Assembly: GCA_004295015.1 (NCBI GenBank)
Contig: SHNE01000021.1
Location: forward strand, 89,831 to 153,830
DNA from: Bacteroidota bacterium
GTDB taxonomy: Bacteria; Bacteroidota; Bacteroidia; AKYH767-A; 2013-40CM-41-45
DNA length: 64,000 bases
Reading direction: 5' to 3'
Positions 55,710 to 64,000 of this stretch are shown one piece after another. Under the pieces are notes generated by a model. The model worked only from the letters and a program-made list of their open reading frames with translations. It did no database searches and was not told the DNA's origin. Every line of letters begins with the position of its first letter. Position 1 is the first letter of the stretch. The translations under genes and the position numbers were made by a program.

Positions 55710-56594
55710 GTGACGACATTGATCACTTTCTTTCGGTTTTTTATTTTTAAAAATGTTTTTATTGGATTTTGCGCCCTTGCTCTATTTGAGACAACACGCT
55801 TGTTAAACGGACTTCCACCTCAACTAACTCCGGCCGCAATACTAATCTTTAGCTCTACCATACTCTACTATAATTTTCATGACATTTCAGCCAGATTGAA
55901 TTTTGCTGCTTGGGCAAGCTTGAAATCATCCTTGCTGATGTTGCGCTTCTCCGTAGCCGAAACCTTACTTTTTGTAACATGTATTCTATTGTCAGGATGG
56001 TATTTAATCAAATTGCAGCCTGGTTTATTGATTTTGTTTTTTATAATCGGTCTAATTAGTTTTTCCTATTCCGTGCCACTCATTGCCTGGAAAGGCCAAA
56101 GACGGAGAACACGGGAATTTTTTATCTTGAAGTTATCGGCCATCTCTCTTTGTTGGGCGATCATGGCTGTGCTTATCCCTTTGGCCGAAGCAGGGATATA
56201 TGTCGAAGCTCTTATTTTATGTCTTCAGTTTATATTCGTTTCATTATTCATATTTGCCCTATGCATTCCTTTTGAGATTCGTGATCTGCAACTTGAAAGG
56301 TTGCGTGGACTTCGGACCATCCCGGTGGTTCTTGGCATTCGTAAAGCAAGGCTTCTCGGTTTTCTTGCCCTTGGCATCGGTATGGCCATCTTGTTCTACT
56401 TTCGCTTATATGGATTGATTTCATTGCCCACTATGCTGGCCATGCAGTTTGTTTCTGTTGTGGCTATTTTATTAGTTGTTTATTCTAAAGATGAGCCATC
56501 GGATATTTATTGCAAATTTTATATTGATGGAATGATGATTTTACAATTTCTATTGGTATTCGTATCTTTGAATTATCATGAAACACTATCCTGA
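55710..56594 (+). CDS. UbiA-like prenyltransferase family membrane protein
   Basis: A 294-residue protein with eight or nine membrane helices. The second UbiA motif is recognisable as FEIRDLQLERLRGLRTIPVV (Asp/Glu pattern followed by TxPVxLG), while the first (normally N-D-x2-D-x3-D) is degenerate, seen as YNFHDISARLN. UbiA enzymes attach isoprenoid chains to aromatic or other acceptors; the substrate here is unknown and loss of an Asp in motif one may mean altered chemistry. The start is GTG 55710. It overlaps the next gene by 17 bases. Confidence 0.7.
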   Translation: MTTLITFFRFFIFKNVFIGFCALALFETTRLLNGLPPQLTPAAILIFSSTILYYNFHDISARLNFAAWASLKSSLLMLRFSVAETLLFVTCILLSGWYLIKLQPGLLILFFIIGLISFSYSVPLIAWKGQRRRTREFFILKLSAISLCWAIMAVLIPLAEAGIYVEALILCLQFIFVSLFIFALCIPFEIRDLQLERLRGLRTIPVVLGIRKARLLGFLALGIGMAILFYFRLYGLISLPTMLAMQFVSVVAILLVVYSKDEPSDIYCKFYIDGMMILQFLLVFVSLNYHETLS

Positions 56595-57000
56595 CGAGGT
56601 ATACACTGAATTAGTCAAATTATTCAGGGATGATGATGTCAATTCAAGAGAATGGTTGTTAAAAAACAACTACCCTGAATGGGTTGAATTTCATTATGCT
56701 TTTGAAGGGAAAGAAAAGTCCTTTCAATGGTTGCTTGATAACGGGCATCGGATTTTGGCTGCCACTATTGACGGGCTTACAGGTGCTGATAGTGCAAAAG
56801 TATTTTTAATCAGGTCCGGTCACCGTGAACTGTCGGCATTGGTAGATGCATCACAAGGAAATAAAATAGCAGTAGCCTGGTTAATTAAAAATAAATATAA
56901 GGGGCTCATTCAACTTGCACATGAAATCAGTGTGTACAAGAAGAAGGACGAGAAAAAAGGTATTTGGGGACTTTTAAATTTTGGCAATCCCTTCAGGTAA
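56578..57000 (+). CDS. 25-residue-repeat helical solenoid protein, unknown function
   Basis: A 140-residue cytoplasmic protein, not recognised. From residue 23 it has four 25-residue repeats: starts S23, S48, A73 and A98, with the shared pattern x3-W/F-L-L/I-x-N/S-x-Y/H-x2-L/W, then a second helix. A half repeat precedes them (ELVKLFRDDDVN). The pattern suggests a two-helix solenoid like ankyrin or HEAT repeats. Its first 17 bases overlap the UbiA-like gene and its last 27 overlap hemL, which runs the other way. Translational coupling suggests it works with the UbiA-like protein. Confidence 0.75.
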   Translation: MKHYPDEVYTELVKLFRDDDVNSREWLLKNNYPEWVEFHYAFEGKEKSFQWLLDNGHRILAATIDGLTGADSAKVFLIRSGHRELSALVDASQGNKIAVAWLIKNKYKGLIQLAHEISVYKKKDEKKGIWGLLNFGNPFR

Positions 57001-58293
57001 TTCAGCAAAAACGGTATCGAGTGAACTGCATATTGCAGTGACAGCCTGTTCGAGATCTTTTTCAGAATGTGCTGCAGATATAAAACCAACTTCGTAACCG
57101 GATGGTCCAAGGTAAACGGATTTCTCCAATAGCTCACGATGGAGAATTTTAAAAAATGACATGCTTTCTGACTCAATTTGATTGGCATCACGTACATGCT
57201 CAAGATCTGTAAACGCAAACCAGAAAATTGAACCTATTGAAAAAACTTTGAAGCGGTAATTTTTTGACTTAGCAAATGAGTTCAGCGCATCGGTAAATGC
57301 AAGTGTTTTCTTTTCGAGTCTTTCATAAAATTCTCCCTGCAGCAATGCACGAACCTGTGCAATACCGGCAGACATTGCCACCGGATTTCCACTTAATGTT
57401 CCTCCCTGATAAACATCTCCATCCGGTGAAATGCGTGACATGATTTCAGCACTTGCCCCATAGGCACCGACAGGCATTCCGCCACCGATGATTTTTCCGT
57501 AGGTGAGAATATCCGGCTGGATTCCATAGTACCCGGCAGCCCCTGTAAAGCCAATCCTGAATCCGGAAATAACCTCATCAAAAATGAGAAGTATATTATT
57601 CTCTTTTGTGATTTTTCTGAGAAAGTCGAGATACTCTTTTGTTTGAAGGAGTAATCCGTTATTTGCAGGGATAGGCTCTATGATGATTGCAGCTATATCA
57701 TCCTTATAATCGGAGATGGCAATTTCGACAGCACGCCTGTCATTCAGCGGAAGGACAATCGTCTCAGATGCTACTGCTTCAGGAATTCCGGCAGAGGAAG
57801 AAATTCCAAAAGTGCTGAGACCACTGCCGGCTTTTACCAGTAATGAATCAACATGCCCGTGATAACAACCTTCAAATTTAATTATCACTGATTTTCCGCT
57901 CACTGCTCTTGCCAGCCTTAATGCTGACATCACTGCCTCAGTTCCTGAACTTACAAAACGAATTTTTTCCAGAAATGGATTGTGCTGTAAAATTAATTCG
58001 GCAAGTTCATTTTCATGACGTGTTGGAGCGCCAAAAGAAGTTCCGTTTTCAACGGCACGGATAACACTTTCACGGATAGATTTTGCATTGTGCCCCAGAA
58101 TCAATGGTCCCCAGGAGCCACAAAAATCTATGTATTTATTATCGTCTGCATCCCATATATAACAGCCGTCTCCTTTTTCAATAAACAAAGGGGTGCCACC
58201 AACAGATCGGAAAGCACGAACCGGTGAATTCACCCCTCCCGGAAAATAAGTTAATGCTTTTTGATAGAGAGCCTGAGATTGAGTGCGTTTCAT
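56974..58293 (-). CDS. hemL: Glutamate-1-semialdehyde 2,1-aminomutase
   Basis: Makes 5-aminolevulinate for heme synthesis. ATG 58293 (MKRTQSQALYQKALTYFPGG) is preferred over 58371 because GSAM proteins begin just here; length 439 residues. Motifs: FPGGVNSPVRAF, GCYIWDADDNKYIDF, RFVSSGTEAVMSALRLAR, EGCYHGH, LIFDEVISGFR and the PLP Lys about 267 in YGKIIGGGMPVGAYG. With ctaA in the window this supports an aerobic heme-using cell. Convergent with the repeat protein gene. Confidence 0.96.
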   Translation of the reverse strand: MKRTQSQALYQKALTYFPGGVNSPVRAFRSVGGTPLFIEKGDGCYIWDADDNKYIDFCGSWGPLILGHNAKSIRESVIRAVENGTSFGAPTRHENELAELILQHNPFLEKIRFVSSGTEAVMSALRLARAVSGKSVIIKFEGCYHGHVDSLLVKAGSGLSTFGISSSAGIPEAVASETIVLPLNDRRAVEIAISDYKDDIAAIIIEPIPANNGLLLQTKEYLDFLRKITKENNILLIFDEVISGFRIGFTGAAGYYGIQPDILTYGKIIGGGMPVGAYGASAEIMSRISPDGDVYQGGTLSGNPVAMSAGIAQVRALLQGEFYERLEKKTLAFTDALNSFAKSKNYRFKVFSIGSIFWFAFTDLEHVRDANQIESESMSFFKILHRELLEKSVYLGPSGYEVGFISAAHSEKDLEQAVTAICSSLDTVFAELPEGIAKI

Positions 58294-58416
58294 GATTTTT
58301 GTAAAAAAATGTAATTTGTGCTGATCCGGCTGCAATTTACCTAACTCTTCAGCAACAAGAAAGAATTTCAAAAAATTCTCCCACCTTTACACGATAAAAA
58401 TATTCTTTCTTCATTT

Positions 58417-59703
58417 ATGACGAATTTTATTAACTCCCTGTCTTTTGCGACAGACATGGACAGTAACGATCCATTAGCGGGATTTAGAGACCGCTTTTAT
58501 TTTCCACAGATGAATGGAAAGGATGTCGTGTATTTCACCGGCAATTCATTGGGACTGCAGCCAAAAACCACCCAGGATCTTGTGCTTAAAGAGCTGGAAG
58601 ATTGGGCTACGTGGGGAGTCGAAGGACATTTTCATGCCCGCAATCCCTGGTTTTCTTACCAGGATATTTTAACCGAACAAATTGCTTCTATTCTTGGTGC
58701 GAAGCCGGAAGAAGTGGTCTCAATGAATTCCTTGACAACAAACCTGCATTTGTTGATGGTGTCTTTTTACAGACCAACAAAATCGAGATATAAAATTTTA
58801 TGTGAATATGATCTATTCCCATCCGATCTCTACGCTTTGCAATCACAAGCATCTTTTCATGGCTTTAATCCGGATGATGCATTGATAGCATTGGAAGCCA
58901 GAGAAGGAGAGTATGCATTAAGGACAGATGATATTCTTCAAGCCATCGAGCAGAATAAAGATAGTCTATGCACTCTAATGCTTGGCGCCGTAAATTATTA
59001 CACAGGACAATTTTTTGATATTGACAGAATAACTAAAGCAGCACACGCGGCAGGAGCTACTGTTGGGTATAACCTTGCGCATGCTGCCGGAAATGTTCCG
59101 CTTAAATTGCACGACTGGGATGTGGATTTCGCATGCTTCTGCAGTTATAAATATTTAAATGCAAGTCCGGGCGGTGTTTCGGGAATATTCGTGCATGAGA
59201 AATTTGCGCACGACAAAACTATACCTCGTTTCGCCGGTTGGTGGGGGAATGATCCTGAAACACGATTTAAAATGCCGCGAACTTTTGTGCCTGCCGTTGG
59301 CGCAAGATCCTGGCAATTAAGTAATGCACCTGTGCTAAGTATGGCAGCACTAAAAGCTTCTCTCGATATTTTTGAGGAAGCGGGCATGCAAAGACTACAT
59401 GATAAAAGTACCAGGCTTACCGGGTTCCTGGAGGCAATTATTAATGAGATCAATGAAAAGAAATTGACTTCAGCCAAACTCAAACCGATCAAAATTATCA
59501 CCCCACAAAATCCTGCGGAGAGGGGTTGTCAATTATCTCTCGTTATGGAGGAAAAGGGCAAGCAGGTCTATCAGAAATTAATGGAAGCCGGAATAATTAT
59601 TGATTGGAGAGAGCCTGATGTTATACGCGTTGCTCCGGTACCTTTGTATAATACTTTTACAGACGTATATCGCTTCGGAAAACTATTACAAGAGCTTGTA
59701 TAG
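58417..59703 (+). CDS. kynU: Kynureninase
   Basis: A PLP enzyme cleaving kynurenine or 3-hydroxykynurenine to anthranilate or 3-hydroxyanthranilate plus alanine. It has 428 residues. Motifs: YFTGNSLGLQP, SMNSLTTNLHLLM, HAAGNVPLKLHDWDVDF, the PLP Lys 245 in FCSYKYLNASPGG and FAGWWGNDP. It is followed 53 bases later by kmo, the preceding step, so the pair makes 3-hydroxyanthranilate, a precursor of quinolinate and NAD. Genes for the earlier and later steps are not in the window. Confidence 0.97.
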   Translation: MTNFINSLSFATDMDSNDPLAGFRDRFYFPQMNGKDVVYFTGNSLGLQPKTTQDLVLKELEDWATWGVEGHFHARNPWFSYQDILTEQIASILGAKPEEVVSMNSLTTNLHLLMVSFYRPTKSRYKILCEYDLFPSDLYALQSQASFHGFNPDDALIALEAREGEYALRTDDILQAIEQNKDSLCTLMLGAVNYYTGQFFDIDRITKAAHAAGATVGYNLAHAAGNVPLKLHDWDVDFACFCSYKYLNASPGGVSGIFVHEKFAHDKTIPRFAGWWGNDPETRFKMPRTFVPAVGARSWQLSNAPVLSMAALKASLDIFEEAGMQRLHDKSTRLTGFLEAIINEINEKKLTSAKLKPIKIITPQNPAERGCQLSLVMEEKGKQVYQKLMEAGIIIDWREPDVIRVAPVPLYNTFTDVYRFGKLLQELV

Positions 59704-59712
59704 TTCTAATTG

Positions 59713-59720
59713 TATCTTTG
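59713..59720 (+). promoter_or_regulatory. -7 promoter box of kmo
   Basis: TATCTTTG is an exact TAnnTTTG match directly after the kynU stop, 37 bases before the kmo ATG, so kmo can be transcribed independently of kynU. Confidence 0.5.
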
Positions 59721-59756
59721 TTCGCCGGAGAAAATGCTTATCATAGATTATAGCAA

Positions 59757-61277
59757 ATGAAAAATAAAAGGAAGCCCAAAGTAAAAGTTAATCCAAGAGC
59801 AAAATCTTCCAGAAAGGTTAAGGCAAAATCAGCTGTAACAACGGCGACAAAGCCCGGGTCAAAGCGTAAACCACGTATTAAGCCTGCAAAGCACGAAAGG
59901 ATAAAGACGAAACTAATTGCTAATGCTGGTGCAAAACCAAGAGCGAAAGAAGTATTAATTCTTGGCGCCGGGCTCGTTGGTAGTTTGCTTTCAATTTATC
60001 TTGCAAAGCGTGGTTATAAGGTCACAATTTATGAGAGACGTCCCGACATGCGTAAAACTGAGATTTCTGCAGGTCGTTCTATTAACCTTGCTTTGAGTGA
60101 CAGAGGATGGAGGGGGCTTCAAGGTGTAGGGATTGAAAAGGCAATTAGAAAAATTTCTATTCCAATGCACGGTCGCATGATTCATGGAATGGATAAAACG
60201 TTAACCTTTCAGCCTTATGCGGAAAAAGGACAATCAATTTATGCAGCTTCCAGAGGTGTTCTCAATGCGGAGATGATGACTAAAGCTGAAGAGCATGGTG
60301 TTACTATTCTCTTCAATGAAAAATGTATAGCAGTAGATTTGAAAAACAAATCTGCCTGGTTTGAGAATCAGGAAGACACGTCAAGCTTTAGTGTAGAAAC
60401 GGATCTGATCTTCGGAGCTGACGGAGCTTTCTCTGTGGCCCGTTTGCATATGCAACTTAATTCTGATCGATTCGAATATTCTCAAAGTTATCTGGATCAT
60501 GGCTACAAAGAATTACTGATACCTGCCGGACATAATAATTCATTTTTGCTGGAGAAAAATGCCTTGCATATATGGCCAAGAGGTGGTTATATGTTGATCG
60601 CACTTCCTAATCTTGACGGCAGTTTCACGTGCACTTTATTCTTTCCATACAAGGGCAAAGACTCTTTTGAATCTATAAGCAATCGTAAGCAATGTTTGAA
60701 TTTTTTCGAACGGGTGTTCCCGGATGTGGTTCCACTTATGCCCGGATTGCTTGATGATTTTTTCAGCAATCCCACCGGTTCTTTGGTTACAGTGAAATGT
60801 TTTCCATGGACATTGGAAGATAAAGCTTGTTTGATTGGCGATGCTGCACATGCTCTTGTTCCATTTTATGGTCAGGGGATGAATTGTGGTTTTGAAGATT
60901 GTACCGTGCTGAATTCACTAATGAAAAAGCATAAAGATGACTGGAGTAAAATTCTTCCTGAGTTTGAACGATCAAGAAAACCAAATGCTGATGCCATTGC
61001 CGATTTAGCCGTGATGAATTTTTTCGAGATGCGCGACAAAGTTGGTCAGCCTGAATTTTTACTCAGGAAAAAAATTGAAGCGCACATTCATAAAAAACAT
61101 CCGAAACAATGGCTGCCACTGTATTCACAGGTTACTTTTAGCCATATTCCATACTCCGAAGCACTCAAAAGTGGTTTGAAACAAGAGAAGATCATGGATG
61201 AAGTAATGAAAATGAATAATATCAAACAGAAATGGAATTCTGCAGAGGTTGAAAAGTTTATTCTTTCAAGAATATAG
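59757..61277 (+). CDS. kmo: Kynurenine 3-monooxygenase with a basic N-terminal tail
   Basis: An FAD and NADPH-dependent hydroxylase turning kynurenine into 3-hydroxykynurenine. The FAD fold starts near residue 65 (VLILGAGLVGSLLSIYLA, GxGxxG at 70-75); SAGRSINLALSDRG and LIGDAAHALVPFYGQGMNCG are typical of KMO. Residues 1-64 are an extension with 25 Lys/Arg and one acidic residue, unlike the usual KMO start a few residues before the Rossmann strand. No alternative ATG, GTG or TTG lies near residue 60, so the tail is probably translated. The C-terminal part (CFPWTLEDK..., KHPKQWLPLYSQVTFSHIPY) is normal. A small membrane protein gene follows 36 bases later. Confidence 0.93.
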   Translation: MKNKRKPKVKVNPRAKSSRKVKAKSAVTTATKPGSKRKPRIKPAKHERIKTKLIANAGAKPRAKEVLILGAGLVGSLLSIYLAKRGYKVTIYERRPDMRKTEISAGRSINLALSDRGWRGLQGVGIEKAIRKISIPMHGRMIHGMDKTLTFQPYAEKGQSIYAASRGVLNAEMMTKAEEHGVTILFNEKCIAVDLKNKSAWFENQEDTSSFSVETDLIFGADGAFSVARLHMQLNSDRFEYSQSYLDHGYKELLIPAGHNNSFLLEKNALHIWPRGGYMLIALPNLDGSFTCTLFFPYKGKDSFESISNRKQCLNFFERVFPDVVPLMPGLLDDFFSNPTGSLVTVKCFPWTLEDKACLIGDAAHALVPFYGQGMNCGFEDCTVLNSLMKKHKDDWSKILPEFERSRKPNADAIADLAVMNFFEMRDKVGQPEFLLRKKIEAHIHKKHPKQWLPLYSQVTFSHIPYSEALKSGLKQEKIMDEVMKMNNIKQKWNSAEVEKFILSRI

Positions 61278-61313
61278 TGTAGAATAATTGCGTTAATTCG
61301 TAAAAAATATAAC

Positions 61314-61778
61314 ATGACCTATAAGTATATCATGATCGCTGCCGGCATATTTGGCCTTATACAGTATTTTATGAATAAGGATCAATTTGTAAGACTGATA
61401 CTTGGTGGACTACTTGTTGCAATCACATTAACATTTGTTCCAATACATAATTTTGATTCTGCAGGTATTCTGGTTTTTGCACTCACCTCTTTTTTGGCAA
61501 TTATCTATGCTCAAACTAAAAGCCCGATTGTTAAAGGAAAAAAATTGTTGATCGGTCTTGTGGCACTACCTATAATACTTATCAATATTTATGCGATACA
61601 AAGCTTACCTCACACGGATTTAGTAGGCTTGTTTTCTGCAGTTTCAGTTTTGGCCTATTTAATTATTGTATTTACCAATCTCCCTAAGTACAAAGCGGAA
61701 ATTGGCTTCCTCACCATTATGGCAGTTGATGCCGGGATTAAACTTGCAATGTCTCTGGAAGTTTTTTTGGCAAACTAG
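61314..61778 (+). CDS. Small polytopic membrane protein, unknown
   Basis: A 154-residue protein with four or five hydrophobic helices (IMIAAGIFGLIQYFM, LILGGLLVAITLTFVPI, ILVFALTSFLAIIYA, LIGLVALPIILINIYAI, LVGLFSAVSVLAYLIIVF). No family recognised. It starts at ATG 61314, 36 bases after kmo, and may be cotranscribed with it. Confidence 0.7.
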   Translation: MTYKYIMIAAGIFGLIQYFMNKDQFVRLILGGLLVAITLTFVPIHNFDSAGILVFALTSFLAIIYAQTKSPIVKGKKLLIGLVALPIILINIYAIQSLPHTDLVGLFSAVSVLAYLIIVFTNLPKYKAEIGFLTIMAVDAGIKLAMSLEVFLAN

Positions 61779-61844
61779 TTTTCTTCCTGACTGGTGAGTT
61801 GCTAAAATGTGCTTATTCTAATAATAAGCTTGCTTCATCATTGA

Positions 61845-62435
61845 GTGCTTGTCCATTTGGCTATTGCAACAATTGAAACAATAAGCACTACAAAGGTCGA
61901 CCTGCTTAGTATTGCTAACGATGAAATTGTTGGTTCCGAAATGTATGTCCAAAATGAACAGCTCATAAATGACATATATTTTGACTACATTGAAAACAAC
62001 GATCCACAGGTAATCAATGATAAAGCTAGTGAAATCCTTAGTGTTGCCTTGCAATGCCCATTAGCAGGCGGTCCTGCAGTACATCGTGCACGATCCCTGT
62101 ATTTGCTGATTGATCCTGGAATGGAATATAATGATGTAGTTACATGTTTGCAGAGTGGTTGGTTGTTACGAAAAAGTTCGGCACAGGCCATTCCATTAGG
62201 AATATATCCAAATCCTGCTTCGACTGAGATAACTATAACTTATTCGATAGAAAGTGAACAAGTACTTCAGATAATTGATAACTTTGGAAGAGTAACAGTG
62301 AAGGTAGTACTCAATCCAGAGCAAAAAAGCATTAAGCCAGATATTTCTCATCTGGCCAATGGTATTTACACTATACAAATACTTGGCGGAAATGAAATGC
62401 AGACAGGGATTGGTCGTCTAACGATATTAAAATAA
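61845..62435 (+). pseudogene. T9SS type A sorting-tail fragment (5'-truncated gene)
   Basis: The frame encodes 196 residues with no signal peptide; the only upstream start is GTG 61845 directly after an in-frame TGA (61842). The first 110 residues resemble the stretch seen ahead of tails in large Bacteroidota secreted proteins (ALQCPLAGGPAVHRARSLY). A type A tail follows (LGIYPNPASTEITITYSIES ... NGIYTIQILGGNEMQTG). It is most simply the 3' remnant of a larger secreted protein gene; the missing part is not in the window. It lies 15 bases upstream of the next T9SS gene. Confidence 0.7.
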
Positions 62436-62450
62436 GAAAGGGTTGTTCAA

Positions 62451-63935
62451 TTGTCGCTTAAAAGATTAGTCGCACTAGGTGTGTGTTTAATTTGTTTTTC
62501 CAACCTGTATTCCCAAAACCAAGACCGGTTGTGGATGATGGGTTATGGATGTTGTGGTTCACCAAATTTTACAGGGATTAATATGGATTTTCGGAGCGGA
62601 AGTTTGGTTGTTACATCCGAGCAAAGGCATTTTAATTTTTCAGACACTAATGGCCAAATTTGTGATTCATTGGGTAATCCTTTGTTTTTTACGAACGGAA
62701 TCTTTGTTTCGAATGCACTGGATGACACTATGCTCAATGGGGGTGGATTAAACCCAAGTGCCTATACGGCTAGTCAAAGTGTTTATGGACTTCGAATACC
62801 TCAGGCAAATCTTGTACTTCCAATGCCAGGTGATAATTCAAAGTTCTATTTGATTCATTCAACTGCGGACGATATGAGTAATACTTATGCGACATATTAT
62901 TTGTACTACTCAATTATTGATATGACATTAGATGGTGGCTTAGGTGGAGTAGTTCAAAAAAACACAGTTCTGTTGCATGATAGTTTGGTTGGAGGCATGA
63001 TGACTGCAACCAAGCATGCAAATGGTCGGGATTGGTGGCTGGTTGCTCATCAATTTCGTACAACTAACTCTTTTCGTTTTTTACTTACACCTAATGGTGT
63101 TCAGGGGCCATGGATAGATAATTTGAGCACATGGCGAAATAATTATTTTGGACAAGCAGTCTTTTCACAAGATGGTTCTAAATATGTATACTATGAGCCT
63201 TATGGAGATTTAGACATTTGGGATTTTGACCGTTGCACTGGAATTTTTTCAAATCAAATCCATGTTACAATAAATGATAGCACAGGTGCGGGTGGAGCAG
63301 CATTTTCAAGAACTGGCAGGTTTTTGTATGTATCTAGTATTAATTATGTGTATCAATTTGATATGCATGCTGTAGATGTTGGATCTAGTAAAACTACGGT
63401 TGCTGTTTATGATGGTTATACTAGCAATGGTCTTACCCCAACCGTTTTTTTTCAGCAGCAATTAGCTCCTGACGGACGAATATATATAAATTCTTCAAGC
63501 AGTGTTGCTGATTATCATGTAATTAATTCTCCAGACAGTGCTGGATTGGCCTGTGATTTACAACAACACAGCATTCGTCTGCCAGGGTATTCAGTTTCAT
63601 TGCCGAACCATCCAAATTACTACTTAGGCGCCGAATTTGGATCAGCATGCGACAGCCTTACCAATGACATTCCTCGGATTTCCAATGCCGTCGAATCATT
63701 TTATATTTTTCCTAATCCTGCCAGAGACAATTTATATATCACTCAATCAAAATCAGAGCAGATCCAGACGATTTCGTTCTTTAATTCTTTGGGTCAGGTT
63801 CAAGCTATTGGATACAACGCTATAAATAATGGAGAATACGTAGAAGCGAATGTTTCTGACTTGAGTAGTGGAATCTATTACTTAGAAATTCTGACAGCAA
63901 GACAAAAGTTAGTTAAGAAATTTATAAAGGACTAG
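62451..63935 (+). CDS. T9SS type A sorting domain protein, propeller-like
   Basis: A 494-residue secreted protein. It starts at TTG 62451 with signal peptide LKRLVALGVCLICFSNLYSQ. The body has repeated blade-like units (FNFSDTNGQICDSLGNPLFFTNG, FSQDGSKYVYYEPYGDLDIWDF, FSRTGRFLYVSS, QLAPDGRIYINS), suggesting a beta-propeller of the kind found in Bacteroidota proteins next to sorting tails. The C-terminus is a type A tail (FYIFPNPARDNLYITQS ... GIYYLEILTARQKLVKKFIKD). Function unknown. The remaining 65 bases of the window are T-rich and hold nothing recognisable. Confidence 0.88.
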   Translation: MSLKRLVALGVCLICFSNLYSQNQDRLWMMGYGCCGSPNFTGINMDFRSGSLVVTSEQRHFNFSDTNGQICDSLGNPLFFTNGIFVSNALDDTMLNGGGLNPSAYTASQSVYGLRIPQANLVLPMPGDNSKFYLIHSTADDMSNTYATYYLYYSIIDMTLDGGLGGVVQKNTVLLHDSLVGGMMTATKHANGRDWWLVAHQFRTTNSFRFLLTPNGVQGPWIDNLSTWRNNYFGQAVFSQDGSKYVYYEPYGDLDIWDFDRCTGIFSNQIHVTINDSTGAGGAAFSRTGRFLYVSSINYVYQFDMHAVDVGSSKTTVAVYDGYTSNGLTPTVFFQQQLAPDGRIYINSSSSVADYHVINSPDSAGLACDLQQHSIRLPGYSVSLPNHPNYYLGAEFGSACDSLTNDIPRISNAVESFYIFPNPARDNLYITQSKSEQIQTISFFNSLGQVQAIGYNAINNGEYVEANVSDLSSGIYYLEILTARQKLVKKFIKD

Positions 63936-64000
63936 GTGGTAGGATTTGTTGTTTTTCCAATGATGTATTCGTTTTTTTTTTTTTATTTTTTTATGTTTTA

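Noticed and set aside
63972..64000. Long T run at the window end, considered as a terminator
   Set aside because: No stem precedes it within the visible sequence; it may be a homopolymer tract or a contig-end artefact.

Overview
The window looks like ordinary, gene-dense chromosome from an aerobic member of the Bacteroidota. The evidence is three recognisable type IX secretion (T9SS) C-terminal sorting tails, a large PKD-repeat surface protein, gliding genes gldE and gldD in the conserved block mutY-ssb-gldE-gldD facing hup-TPR-rng, a kynurenine branch (kynU, kmo), heme A synthase, and promoters of the Bacteroidota type (TTTG, about 19 nt, TAnnTTTG). Shine-Dalgarno sequences are generally absent; the clear exception is inside prfB. 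I cannot assign a genus. There is no phage, insertion sequence, CRISPR array or rRNA, and one tRNA (Phe).

Layout. 1-3.2 kb: end of an M13 peptidase, a DEAD-box-type helicase with DEAE in motif II, and a drug/metabolite-type transporter. 3.3-10.3 kb (minus): an MBOAT/AlgJ-like surface O-acylation pair, an M20 dipeptidase, gpmI and an orphan histidine kinase. 10.5-16.9 kb (minus): a 1931-residue PKD/FN3 protein that stops inside its last FN3 module, and a small exported partner. 17.2-22.7 kb: an all-helical unknown, a single-domain response regulator, tRNA-Phe, coaX, an outer-membrane barrel and ctaA. 22.7-27.4 kb (minus): a barrel-like protein, a gldE-gldD in-frame fusion, ssb and mutY. 27.8-32.3 kb: a six-AT-hook protein, HU, a TPR protein, a 31-residue COX24/mS38-like protein, RNase G and DUF983. 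32.4-40 kb: an acetyltransferase-like protein, two phospholipid enzymes, tandem SRPBCC paralogues, recX, prfB with programmed frameshift, an ArsC-like protein and fumC. 40-46 kb (minus): manC-like, aminotransferase, SprT-like, feoB and feoA. 46.3-47.8 kb: an Mla-type ABC pair. 47.9-54.7 kb (minus): two T9SS adhesin-like paralogues and gcvP. 54.8-64 kb: an unknown exported protein, a UbiA-like enzyme with a 25-residue-repeat protein, hemL (minus), kynU, kmo with a basic tail, a small membrane protein, a T9SS fragment and a T9SS propeller-like protein.

The genes are mostly housekeeping. The unusual items are the GldE-GldD fusion with an internal lipoprotein signal, the AT-hook protein whose DNA repeats differ only at silent sites inside the core, the 25-residue solenoid protein overlapping a UbiA-like gene, the histone-H1-like tail on kynurenine monooxygenase, the retained prfB frameshift signal, and two near-leaderless promoters. 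I found no clear multi-gene system that is obviously new.
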